A stretch of DNA of 64,000 bases. It comes from Bdellovibrionaceae bacterium UBA1609 (GTDB lineage: Bacteria; Bdellovibrionota; Bdellovibrionia; Bdellovibrionales; UBA1609). Where the stretch lies: NCBI GenBank assembly GCA_002321895.1, contig DCMZ01000017.1, positions 62,001 to 126,000 on the forward strand, given 5' to 3'. Numbering within the stretch: the first letter of the stretch is position 1; each line of letters begins with the position of its first letter. A program made the translations under genes and the position numbers. The notes under the pieces were generated by a model. It saw nothing but the letters and a program-made list of their open reading frames with translations, made no database searches and had not been told where the DNA came from. Positions 24,718-32,615 of the stretch are shown piece after piece.

Positions 24718-27434
24718 TGCTCTACCTTCCGTTGTTGAATCGCTGCTTGAGCTGCCGCTAATCGCGCAATTGGAACTCTAAATGGAGAACAACTCACATA
24801 ATCCAACCGGACCGATTGGAAAAAAGCTATGCTTGCTGGATCCCCTCCATGTTCACCACAAATTCCAAGTTTAATATTAGATTTAGTTTGGCGCCCAAGT
24901 TCAACCGCTTTTTGCACCAGTTGACCAACTCCCTTTACATCAATGCTTTGGAAAGGATCAGCGCTATAAATCTCATCAGATACATAAGAATTTAGAAAGC
25001 GTCCGGCATCATCCCGAGAGACTCCCAAGGTGGTCTGCGTTAAATCATTGGTGCCAAAGCTGAAAAAGTCAGCATATTCAGCAATACTATCTGCTGTCAA
25101 AGCCGCTCGAGGAAGTTCAATCATGGTCCCCACAAGATATTCAAACTTAGTATTTCTTTCATTTTGAACGGTCTGAACTTCCGTTTCCACCAACTTCCTT
25201 AAGCGCTTCAATTCTTTATCAACAGCAACGAGCGGAATCATAATTTCAGGAATTAAATTTTGGCCCTGTTGAATTCTTTCACAGGCCGCTTCCGCAATGG
25301 CACGAGCTTGCATTTGATAAATCTCAGGATAAGTGATGGCAAGTCGACACCCTCTATGTCCAAGCATGGGATTGAACTCATGTAAGGCCCTTACCTTGGA
25401 TCGCAAACGATCCACGTTCCAATTCAATCGAGCTGCCAATTCTTGCACTTCCGCATCAGTATGGGGAAGGAATTCATGCAGTGGTGGATCCAGCAATCGA
25501 ATAGTCACTGGCAATCCAGACATCACCTCAAACAGACTCGAGAAATCTTGCCTTTGCATAGGCAACAGCTTCGCAAGTGCTCGCGACCGTTCCTCATAAT
25601 GATCTGCCATTATCATTTCACGTACAGCATCGATTCTGTCGGGCCCAAAAAACATATGCTCCGTCCGACATAGACCAATACCCTCGGCACCAAAGTTTCG
25701 TGCCGTCTCGGCATCATGAGGAGTGTCGGCGTTGGTTCGCACTTGCATGGTTCTGTTCTTATCCGCTAACTTCATCAGTCTTTGAAAATCGCCATCCAGT
25801 TTAGGCTCTATAGTACTCACTTCACCGGAAAGCACCTCACCGGTTGAACCGTCTAGAGTGATAATTTCGCCTTCACGAATCACATAGCCATTGGCACGAA
25901 ATTCCTTTTTGTCATAATTGACATCCACGTCACCACATCCAGCGACACAGCACTTTCCCATACCTCGAGCAACTACAGCTGCATGAGAGGTCATTCCTCC
26001 TCTGGAAGTAAGGATTCCCTGGGCGGCAACCATTCCCTCAATATCTTCGGGGCTGGTCTCAACTCGAACAAGAATGCATTTTTCTCCACTCTCGCTCGCC
26101 TTAACTGCGTCCTCGCTGGAGAAAACCACTTTACCAACTGCACCGCCGGGACTTGCCGGCAAGCCTTTAGCAATAATATTTCTTTCAGCATCTGGATCTA
26201 GCTGAGGGTGTAATAACTGATCTAGGCCTGAAGCTTCAATTCGCATCAACGCCTCTTCTTCTGTGATCAACTTTTCATCAATCATATCACAAGCAATTTT
26301 CAGCCCAGCTGCGGCTGTACGCTTGCCATTTCGAGTTTGAAGCATCCATAATTGCTCGTTCTCAATGGTGAACTCAATATCCTGCATATCACGATAATGT
26401 TTTTCCAACTTTTGATACACTTCAACAAGTTGACCATATGGTCCTGGCATAGCTTCTTCTAACGATTTCATTCCTGTGCCGGTAGCATCTTTTTTAGTGA
26501 TGGGCTGGGGCGTACGAATTCCCGCCACAACATCTTCACCTTGGGCATTGACTAGAAATTCACCGTAAAACTTTTTCTCTCCCGTAGAAGGATCTCTGGT
26601 GAATGCCACACCAGTGGCACAATCGTCTCCCATGTTACCAAAAACCATAGATTGGATATTTACGGCCGTTCCCCAGGAAGCTGGAATCCCATGTAATTGT
26701 CGGTAAGTGACAGCTCTGGCCGTATTCCAACTTTTGAATACGGCAGTGATAGCGCCCCAAAGCTGGTCAAATGGATCCTCCGGAAACGATTTACCGGTGG
26801 AATTTAGAATCTCTTTTTTGTATTTCTCGCAAATAGACTGCAAATCTTCGACGGTCAGCTCTGTATCAAGATTATAGCCTTTTGTTTCTTTAAGATCTTC
26901 CAAATGAACTTCTAGAAAAGAAACATTCATTCCCATCACAACATTGGAATACATCTGCAGGAATCGTCGATAGGAATCCCATGCAAACCTTTGATTGCCT
27001 GACTGATCAGCGAGGCCTTTTAAGGTATCTTTATTCAAACCCAAATTCAGAACCGTATCCATCATACCTGGCATACTCACTCTGGCTCCGGACCGAACAC
27101 TTACAAGTAGTGGATTATTAACATCGCCAAACTTCTTTCCTAGTTTGGCTTCCACTCTTCCCAGAGCTTCAAGCACGGATTTTTTTAACTCTTCCGGTAG
27201 CTGCTCTCCGTTTTTGTAAAAGACCTCGCACATTTCGGTGCTGATTGTAAAACCAGGGGGCACGGGCAATCCCAGCGAAGTCATTTCCGCCAGGTTAGCT
27301 CCTTTTCCCCCTAGAGTATTTTTCATGGAGGCACTGCCTTCGGCCTCTCCTGCTGAAAAGTAAAATACAGATTTACCTGTAGTCGCAACTGACGTTGTTG
27401 GGCTTGATTCAGTCATCACCTCTCCTACCTTCAT
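24714..27434 (-). CDS. ppdK: Pyruvate, phosphate dikinase
   Basis: Interconverts pyruvate, ATP and phosphate with PEP, AMP and PPi. The N-terminal ATP-grasp domain (NTLGGKGANLAEMTSLGLPV, SVRSGARVSMPGMMDTVLNL), the swivelling phosphohistidine domain (LTSRGGMTSHAAVVARGMGK, with the catalytic His) and the C-terminal PEP/pyruvate barrel (FFSFGTNDLTQTTLG and GICGEHGGDPASI with the catalytic Cys) are all present. Length 906 is usual. The ATG at 27434 has AAGGGG, and an ATG at 27416 has AGGAG, so the start is uncertain by six codons. It follows glyS by 15 bp. Confidence 0.97.
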   Translation of the reverse strand: MKVGEVMTESSPTTSVATTGKSVFYFSAGEAEGSASMKNTLGGKGANLAEMTSLGLPVPPGFTISTEMCEVFYKNGEQLPEELKKSVLEALGRVEAKLGKKFGDVNNPLLVSVRSGARVSMPGMMDTVLNLGLNKDTLKGLADQSGNQRFAWDSYRRFLQMYSNVVMGMNVSFLEVHLEDLKETKGYNLDTELTVEDLQSICEKYKKEILNSTGKSFPEDPFDQLWGAITAVFKSWNTARAVTYRQLHGIPASWGTAVNIQSMVFGNMGDDCATGVAFTRDPSTGEKKFYGEFLVNAQGEDVVAGIRTPQPITKKDATGTGMKSLEEAMPGPYGQLVEVYQKLEKHYRDMQDIEFTIENEQLWMLQTRNGKRTAAAGLKIACDMIDEKLITEEEALMRIEASGLDQLLHPQLDPDAERNIIAKGLPASPGGAVGKVVFSSEDAVKASESGEKCILVRVETSPEDIEGMVAAQGILTSRGGMTSHAAVVARGMGKCCVAGCGDVDVNYDKKEFRANGYVIREGEIITLDGSTGEVLSGEVSTIEPKLDGDFQRLMKLADKNRTMQVRTNADTPHDAETARNFGAEGIGLCRTEHMFFGPDRIDAVREMIMADHYEERSRALAKLLPMQRQDFSSLFEVMSGLPVTIRLLDPPLHEFLPHTDAEVQELAARLNWNVDRLRSKVRALHEFNPMLGHRGCRLAITYPEIYQMQARAIAEAACERIQQGQNLIPEIMIPLVAVDKELKRLRKLVETEVQTVQNERNTKFEYLVGTMIELPRAALTADSIAEYADFFSFGTNDLTQTTLGVSRDDAGRFLNSYVSDEIYSADPFQSIDVKGVGQLVQKAVELGRQTKSNIKLGICGEHGGDPASIAFFQSVRLDYVSCSPFRVPIARLAAAQAAIQQRKVEH

Positions 27435-27449
27435 GCATTCCCCTTATTT

Positions 27450-28793
27450 CTAAAACTGGGCGAGCTTCTCAGCCACATACCCTCTAAGTTGATCTAAATT
27501 CACACGATCTTGCTCCATCGTATCTCTATGTCGGACAGTCACTGCATTATCCTCTAAAGAGTCAAAGTCGACGGTGATACACAACGGAGTACCCACTTCA
27601 TCCTGACGACGATAGCGTTTCCCGATACTTCCCGCCTCATCATACTCAACATCCCATTGGTCAATGAGACTGTCTCGAACTTTGGCAGAAAGCTCCTGTA
27701 GTTGAGGTTTCTTTGATAACGGTAAAACAGCGGCTTTAATGGGGGCAAACTCCGGCTTAAACCGAAGAACCACCCGAGTGTCCTCTTTACCATTTTCCAA
27801 CTGACGCACTTCTTCTCTGTAAGAATCACATAGAACGGCCAAGCAAAGACGATCGCAGCCCACGGCTGTTTCAATGACATAGGGAAGAAATTTTTCTTTG
27901 GCGGCTTCATCAAAATATTCGAGTTTCTTTCCGCTGAACTCCTGATGCTGACTTAAATCAAAGTCCGTACGGTTGTGAATTCCTTCCAACTCCTGCCAAC
28001 CAATCGGGAAGTTGTACTCCACATCGAAAGCGGCTTTGGCGTAGTGAGCTAACTCACCCTCGCCATGTGGATGAAAACGTAGCTTCTCCTGCCGGAGGCC
28101 GATTCTATCGTAGTAGGACATTCGGGTTTTCTTCCAGTTTTCGAACCACTCATCATCCATACCTGGTTTAACGAAGAACTGCATTTCCATTTGCTCAAAC
28201 TCTCGCGTCCGGAAAGTGAAGTTACCAGGGGTAATTTCATTTCGAAATGATTTACCAATTTGAGCAATTCCAAAAGGCAGTTTTTTACGCATAGAAGTTT
28301 GGACATTTAGAAAGTTAACAAAAATACCCTGTGCGGTTTCTGGTCTGAGATAAACAATACCTGCGTCATCTTTAACCGGCCCCATATAGGTTTCAAACAT
28401 AAGATTGAAGTTCCGAGGTTCCGTCAGATTTGTAGACTTACAATTTGGACAAGCCAACTTCCCGTCTTTACTTTGCCCACCATGATCCTCCCGAAAACGG
28501 GTTTTACAGTCGGTGCAATCAACAAGTGGATCGGAAAATCCGTCGACATGTCCTGAGGCTTTCCAAACCGTTGGATGCATTAATATCGCGGCATCTAACC
28601 CCACGATATCTTGCCGGCGAGTCATCTCTTTCCACCAGGACATCTTTACATTGAATTTGAATTGGGCACCTAATGGACCGTAGTCCCAGCAGGAATTCAA
28701 ACCACCGTAAATTTCACTACTTTGAAAAATAAATCCCCGACGCTTACAAAGAGACACAAGGGTCGGTAAGTCCTCTAAATCACGCTCTATCAT
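27450..28793 (-). CDS. glyS: Glycyl-tRNA synthetase, alpha2 (single-chain) type
   Basis: Class II enzyme charging tRNA-Gly. Motif 1 region YGGLNSCWDYGPLGAQFK, a zinc-binding pair (CTDC and CPNC, residues ~93-118), RPETAQGIFVNFLN, motif 2 (FRNEITPGNFTFRTREFEQME) and the C-terminal anticodon-binding domain (KRYRRQDEVGTPLCITVD, DTMEQDRVN) identify the homodimeric type rather than the alpha2beta2 GlyQ/GlyS found in many Proteobacteria. The ATG at 28793 has AAGG nine bases upstream. It heads a glyS-ppdK-smc run. Confidence 0.96.
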   Translation of the reverse strand: MIERDLEDLPTLVSLCKRRGFIFQSSEIYGGLNSCWDYGPLGAQFKFNVKMSWWKEMTRRQDIVGLDAAILMHPTVWKASGHVDGFSDPLVDCTDCKTRFREDHGGQSKDGKLACPNCKSTNLTEPRNFNLMFETYMGPVKDDAGIVYLRPETAQGIFVNFLNVQTSMRKKLPFGIAQIGKSFRNEITPGNFTFRTREFEQMEMQFFVKPGMDDEWFENWKKTRMSYYDRIGLRQEKLRFHPHGEGELAHYAKAAFDVEYNFPIGWQELEGIHNRTDFDLSQHQEFSGKKLEYFDEAAKEKFLPYVIETAVGCDRLCLAVLCDSYREEVRQLENGKEDTRVVLRFKPEFAPIKAAVLPLSKKPQLQELSAKVRDSLIDQWDVEYDEAGSIGKRYRRQDEVGTPLCITVDFDSLEDNAVTVRHRDTMEQDRVNLDQLRGYVAEKLAQF

Positions 28794-28934
28794 TTGGCTA
28801 GACCTTCGTTGAGTAGGATACTTTCCAGAAGTAACACCGGGCGCTGTAGGGGGTCAACAAAGGGGAGCTATGGTGCTCCTATACAAGGCAAAAATGACTC
28901 TGTTTTTCACATATAACGCGCAAAGACATTTAGG

Positions 28935-29447
28935 TTAGGTGTTTTGATGTTTTTTTATGCTCAAATAGGCCAGCTCTACAAACTCACGACTCTTCGGCTC
29001 CACTTCTTCCAGAGCTTTGTTGTAGGCGGCCTCAATGACCTCTAAGGAGTCATGACGATTCACTCCAAGAGCTTCATAGGCATCAAAAGAATGACCACTA
29101 AAGTTAAATTGAACATCTCTTACATCGCCATTTTCAGGAATGTTTACTGTCAGTTCCAAAGATGCCGGGTCCCCATAATCCACCTTCTCCCGTTTCTTTT
29201 TAGCACTCTTAAATCGCGGTTTTTCCTGAGCAAAAAGCTCTTCTTCGGAAGGAAAATCTCCATCAAGAGAACCGGGGCCTCCCATTAAATCGTCACTGAG
29301 CTCAGCCATCATTCTTTTGTTTTCACTGTCCTTATTCACTAATCGAACAAAATAGACCACAAATAGAGCCGCCGCTCCCAGAGCGATGAAAATGAAATTT
29401 TGTTGTAAATTTAAAGCTTCTAAAAGGCCCATGGCTCCATTTTGCAC
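28935..29447 (-). CDS. Membrane-anchored protein with degenerate J-like domain
   Basis: A 170-residue protein. An N-terminal helix (NFIFIALGAAALFVVYFVRL) is followed by a charged linker, a beta-like segment (SLELTVNIPENGDVRDVQFN) and a C-terminal helical domain that reads DAYEALGVNRHDSLEVIEAA YNKALEEVEP (split) REFVELAYLSIKKH. This follows a J domain (YxxLGV...I..AY...) but has no HPD tripeptide, which DnaJ proteins need to stimulate Hsp70. The GTG at 29447 has AGGG seven bases upstream; an ATG five codons later has too close a site. It is divergent from mrp by 89 bp. Function unknown. Confidence 0.72.
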   Translation of the reverse strand: MQNGAMGLLEALNLQQNFIFIALGAAALFVVYFVRLVNKDSENKRMMAELSDDLMGGPGSLDGDFPSEEELFAQEKPRFKSAKKKREKVDYGDPASLELTVNIPENGDVRDVQFNFSGHSFDAYEALGVNRHDSLEVIEAAYNKALEEVEPKSREFVELAYLSIKKHQNT

Positions 29448-29536
29448 GACCGTACCCTACAAGACAATATAACCGTTGGATTTCATTTGATCCTGGTTCA
29501 TTAATATGCCAGACAAACATCTTAAGGAGACTTCCA

Positions 29537-30325
29537 TTGAATCCATTTGATACCCAAGCCCCGGTACCGGGCATAAAACACATTCTATTTGTTGGATCCG
29601 GCAAAGGTGGCGTCGGAAAAAGTACAGTTGCCGCAAACCTAGCCCTGGCCTTAAAAACCAAGGGGTGTAAGGTTGGGCTTCTTGATGCTGATATTTACGG
29701 ACCCAGCCTTCCTAGAATGTTTGGAGCTATTAATCAAAACCCAGAAGTGAACGAAGATAAAAAGATTTTTCCCATTCAAAGATATGGACTAAAGTTAATG
29801 TCTATAGGCTTTTTAGTGGCAGAAGAGTCTTCGGTTATCTGGCGTGGCCCTATGCTGTTTAAAGCCATGGACCAGTTTTTTAGAGATGTCATTTGGGGCG
29901 AGCTGGACTACTTGGTCATAGATTTGCCTCCGGGAACGGGGGATATACCTTTGACCTTGGCACAAAAGGTCCCCATTTCAGGTGCGGTGACAGTCACTAC
30001 CCCACAAAACTTAAGCCTCATAGATGCGAAGAAAGCTCTCGATATGTGGGAGCGTATCAATGTTCCCAATCTAGGAGTGGTTGAAAACATGGCTGGCTTT
30101 GTGATCCCAGGACAGGATGAGCCATTAGCGATGTTTCCAAAAGGTGAACTGGATGGATATTTAGATCAAAAGGGGCTCACCAAAATGGCATCCATTCCCT
30201 TTCACCCCACTATCGCTATGAGTAGCGAAGCGGGAATTCCATTTATGGAGAGTCAAAGCGACAGCAACGAAAGCCAAGCCTACACTCAGATGGCAAACAT
30301 AGTGCTTGAAAGACTAAAAATCTAG
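29537..30325 (+). CDS. Mrp/NBP35-family P-loop ATPase lacking the CxxC pair
   Basis: Fe-S carrier ATPase family (ApbC/Mrp/NBP35). The deviant Walker A GKGGVGKST (residues 22-30), LLDADIYGPSLPRMFG, Walker B LVIDLPPGTGD and TTPQNLSLIDAKKALDMW are diagnostic. In most members a CxxC pair follows ENM(S/A)xF and binds a bridging 4Fe-4S cluster. Here that position reads ENMAGFVIPGQ with no cysteines, and the N-terminal MIP18-like domain is also absent. The start is TTG with AAGGAG eight bases upstream. The protein may be an ATPase that no longer carries clusters itself, or may use other ligands. Confidence 0.9.
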   Translation: MNPFDTQAPVPGIKHILFVGSGKGGVGKSTVAANLALALKTKGCKVGLLDADIYGPSLPRMFGAINQNPEVNEDKKIFPIQRYGLKLMSIGFLVAEESSVIWRGPMLFKAMDQFFRDVIWGELDYLVIDLPPGTGDIPLTLAQKVPISGAVTVTTPQNLSLIDAKKALDMWERINVPNLGVVENMAGFVIPGQDEPLAMFPKGELDGYLDQKGLTKMASIPFHPTIAMSSEAGIPFMESQSDSNESQAYTQMANIVLERLKI

Positions 30326-30364
30326 AACCCGGTCTTCTATGATCCAAAGTTAAACACACCACTG

Positions 30365-30388
30365 TATTGGGACAACAAAGTCCCAATA
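30365..30388 (+). terminator. Perfect 9-bp hairpin after mrp
   Basis: TATTGGGAC and GTCCCAATA flank a 6-base loop, 39 bp after the mrp stop. There is no T-run after it, so it is a weak terminator or an RNA-stabilising hairpin. Confidence 0.4.
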
Positions 30389-30429
30389 ATTATGAATCCT
30401 TGTGGCACATCAAACCCTCTCCAGGAGCG

Positions 30430-30453
30430 AATCTTATTCGAATAGGATAAGAT
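30430..30453. promoter_or_regulatory. Nested palindrome upstream of the candidate RNA
   Basis: ATCTTAT and ATAAGAT (7 bp) enclose TATTCGAATA, a perfect 10-bp palindrome. It lies just before the TAGTTATAT promoter-like sequence, so it could be an operator for the transcript that ends at 30632. Confidence 0.35.
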
Positions 30454-30469
30454 AGTTATATCGAACTAA

Positions 30470-30632
30470 CCAAATGGGGGGGGCTTATAAGGTGAAATTC
30501 AAAATACCAATAGAACTCTTACTGGATCCGCCGCCGGAATAGCGGGGTAGATTTGGTAGCAAACACTTTTACTATGGAATGGTAAAGGTGCGAAGATAGC
30601 AGGGCCCGTAGAAAACTACGGGCTTTTTTTTA
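30470..30632 (+). ncRNA. Candidate structured non-coding RNA with terminator
   Basis: The 312-bp gap between mrp and the lytic transglycosylase gene has no open frame of note. A promoter-like TAGTTATAT lies at about 30453-30461. Downstream are a 9-bp stem (CACTTTTAC and GTAAAGGTG around a 9-base loop, with one U-G pair) and a strong rho-independent terminator. The boundaries are estimates. I compared it with 4.5S RNA, 6S RNA, tmRNA and the c-di-GMP-I riboswitch and did not find their conserved cores. It could also be a long 3' UTR of mrp. Confidence 0.33.
30604..30632 (+). terminator. Strong rho-independent terminator
   Basis: GCCCGTAG, loop AAAA, CTACGGGC, then nine T residues. It faces the plus strand, on which the only annotated gene (mrp) ended 279 bp earlier. 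Confidence 0.9.
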
Positions 30633-30637
30633 ATTCA

Positions 30638-32527
30638 TCAATCTACAGGAATAAAAAGCCGACTACCGGCATAGATTCTGGAGGATCTTCTCAACCCATT
30701 AGATTGCTTGAGCGTGTACATAGACACTCTGTATTTTTCTGCAATTTGACTCAGAGTTTCCCCTCTTTGAACTATATGAACTTTTGTTTCCCCTCGGACT
30801 TTAAGCTTTTGCCCTACATGAATAATTCGGGTGGAATCCAAATCATTCATGGCTTTTATGTCAGTGATAGAGGACCTGTATTTTCTTGCAATGGTAGATA
30901 GATTCTCTCCTCTACGTACAATGTGATAAACACCTTTTCCAGCGCTACTTGGGGCATCGGTACTTTCACTGGCTGTGGGAGGACTCACTCGTAGGGTCTG
31001 CCCGACTTTGATTATTGATCGACGACCCATACTATTCCATTGTCTTAGATTGGAAACGGATGTTCTAAATCTCTGCGCAATAACAGATAGGGTGTCACCT
31101 CGCCGAACTCTATATACGTCACCTGAATAACTTGTCGCTTCCTTATTTTTTGAATCGGTATTGGTCCACCCAGGAATCACAAGTCTTTGCCCCACTCGCA
31201 ACAGCGACCGACGACCTAATCCGTTGGCGCTTCTTATTTGGCTCACTGAAGCCCCATGTCTGCGTGCTATATGAGTGAGGGTATCGCCTCTACGAACACG
31301 ATACTTATCCCCTTTAGCTGCTACACGATTGGAAGACGTTGAGCCTGAGCTTGAAACACGAACATAGCGACTAGGAATCCTTAACCGTTGTCCTATTCTC
31401 AAAATAGATCTTCGACTTAATCCATTGGCACTTCTTAGTTTACGAATGGAGGTTCCGTGTCGTCTCGCAATATGAGACAGGGTATCCCCCCTACGAACAC
31501 GATAGGTGAAACCAGCCCCAGCTACGTATTTTGGAGGATTTGATTTTACGTCATCTAAAATCGCAACTGTCTGCTCCCCTAACCCTTTAGGTACTCGAAC
31601 ATAGGTCGGGTGATCTTTATAGAAAGGAACATAGTCAGACAAATAAGCCGGATTGAGCTTCTTCATTCTTTCATGTGGGACACCCACTTTAGTTCCGATC
31701 TGACTGAGACTCACCCCGTGGTTCACCGTAATAGTATCGAATGAAATTTCATCCTGATAATCGATGTTGGAGAAACCAAAACGTCTTGGATAATATCCAA
31801 TCAACTTTGCGGCTAAAAACTTAGGCACATAATTACGAGTTTCGCGAGGAAGACGTCGGCGATCTATAATTTCAAAAAAGTCTCTCGTCTGCAGCCGCAT
31901 GATGGCCCGCATAACCCTATTTTCTCCAGTATTATAAGACGCCATCGACAGATACCAGTTACCAAAAATATTATATAGCGATTTAAAATAATTGGCGGCA
32001 GCTCGAGTGGAAGCAACAACGTCTTTTCTCTCATCCATCAAGCGAGTGATTTTAAGATTATACCTTTTACCTGTTGGCCTAATGAATTGCCAATAACCAA
32101 CAGCCGCAGCTGGACTGTATGCCTTGGCATTAAAACCTGATTCGATCAAAGCAATGTACACTAGATCTTCAGGGACACCTTCTTCCTTCAAAATCTGCTT
32201 CATAAGAGGAAGATAGCGAGTGGAACGTTGTAAATAGCGCTCCATATGCCGCTTACCCCGCCCCTGGAAATAGTCTAACCACTTTTTTACATGCTTGTGA
32301 CTTTTTACCGGAACCGATCCCAATTTATTAATAAGCTCAATATCTTTTTCTGAAAGCGGATCGCCTACATATCTGGGTTCAACATTAACGATGGCTTTCT
32401 CGGGTGGCACCACAGTTGTGGTCACTTCCACATCCTGTGACCTTTTCAACGAGGCACAACCGATCAGACTGGTCGCTAATAGCAAAATTACTGGCGAAAA
32501 ATATAACGAGTTCTTCAATCTAACCAT
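30638..32527 (-). CDS. mltD: MltD-like membrane-bound lytic transglycosylase with five LysM repeats
   Basis: Outer-membrane lipoprotein that cleaves peptidoglycan. The signal ends in LIGC, with lipidated Cys24. The SLT domain (residues ~110-250) has VYIALIESGFNAKAYSPAAA, in which the glutamate of IESGF is catalytic, then VGYWQF and SYNTGENRV. After a degenerate LysM-like region come five LysM modules, the first three highly alike (YRVRRGDTLSHIARRHGTS, YRVRRGDTLTHIARRHGAS, YRVRRGDTLSVIAQRFRTS), which bind glycan. E. coli MltD has two. AAAGG touches the ATG at 32527, so the TTG at 32518 may be the start. Confidence 0.94.
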   Translation of the reverse strand: MVRLKNSLYFSPVILLLATSLIGCASLKRSQDVEVTTTVVPPEKAIVNVEPRYVGDPLSEKDIELINKLGSVPVKSHKHVKKWLDYFQGRGKRHMERYLQRSTRYLPLMKQILKEEGVPEDLVYIALIESGFNAKAYSPAAAVGYWQFIRPTGKRYNLKITRLMDERKDVVASTRAAANYFKSLYNIFGNWYLSMASYNTGENRVMRAIMRLQTRDFFEIIDRRRLPRETRNYVPKFLAAKLIGYYPRRFGFSNIDYQDEISFDTITVNHGVSLSQIGTKVGVPHERMKKLNPAYLSDYVPFYKDHPTYVRVPKGLGEQTVAILDDVKSNPPKYVAGAGFTYRVRRGDTLSHIARRHGTSIRKLRSANGLSRRSILRIGQRLRIPSRYVRVSSSGSTSSNRVAAKGDKYRVRRGDTLTHIARRHGASVSQIRSANGLGRRSLLRVGQRLVIPGWTNTDSKNKEATSYSGDVYRVRRGDTLSVIAQRFRTSVSNLRQWNSMGRRSIIKVGQTLRVSPPTASESTDAPSSAGKGVYHIVRRGENLSTIARKYRSSITDIKAMNDLDSTRIIHVGQKLKVRGETKVHIVQRGETLSQIAEKYRVSMYTLKQSNGLRRSSRIYAGSRLFIPVD

Positions 32528-32615
32528 CCTTTAAGCAGGTCAATTTTCAGTGTAACGAAGCTTGTTGCACTATGCAATGGGGGCCAATGCCCTGCTTTTG
32601 TTGCTTGCGTTTTAA

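Noticed and set aside
28800..28934. Terminator hairpin GGAGC/GCTCC upstream of glyS
   Set aside because: Only five base pairs and no T-run.
30500..30632. c-di-GMP-I riboswitch, 4.5S RNA or 6S RNA in the gap after mrp
   Set aside because: CCGG followed by TAGCGGGGT recalled the c-di-GMP-I aptamer, but the CGCAAAGCC core and tetraloop are absent; 4.5S GGAAGCAG is also absent.
30638..31520. CRISPR-like repeat array
   Set aside because: The regular ~200-bp spacing comes from LysM-coding repeats in one reading frame, not from short repeats with unique spacers.
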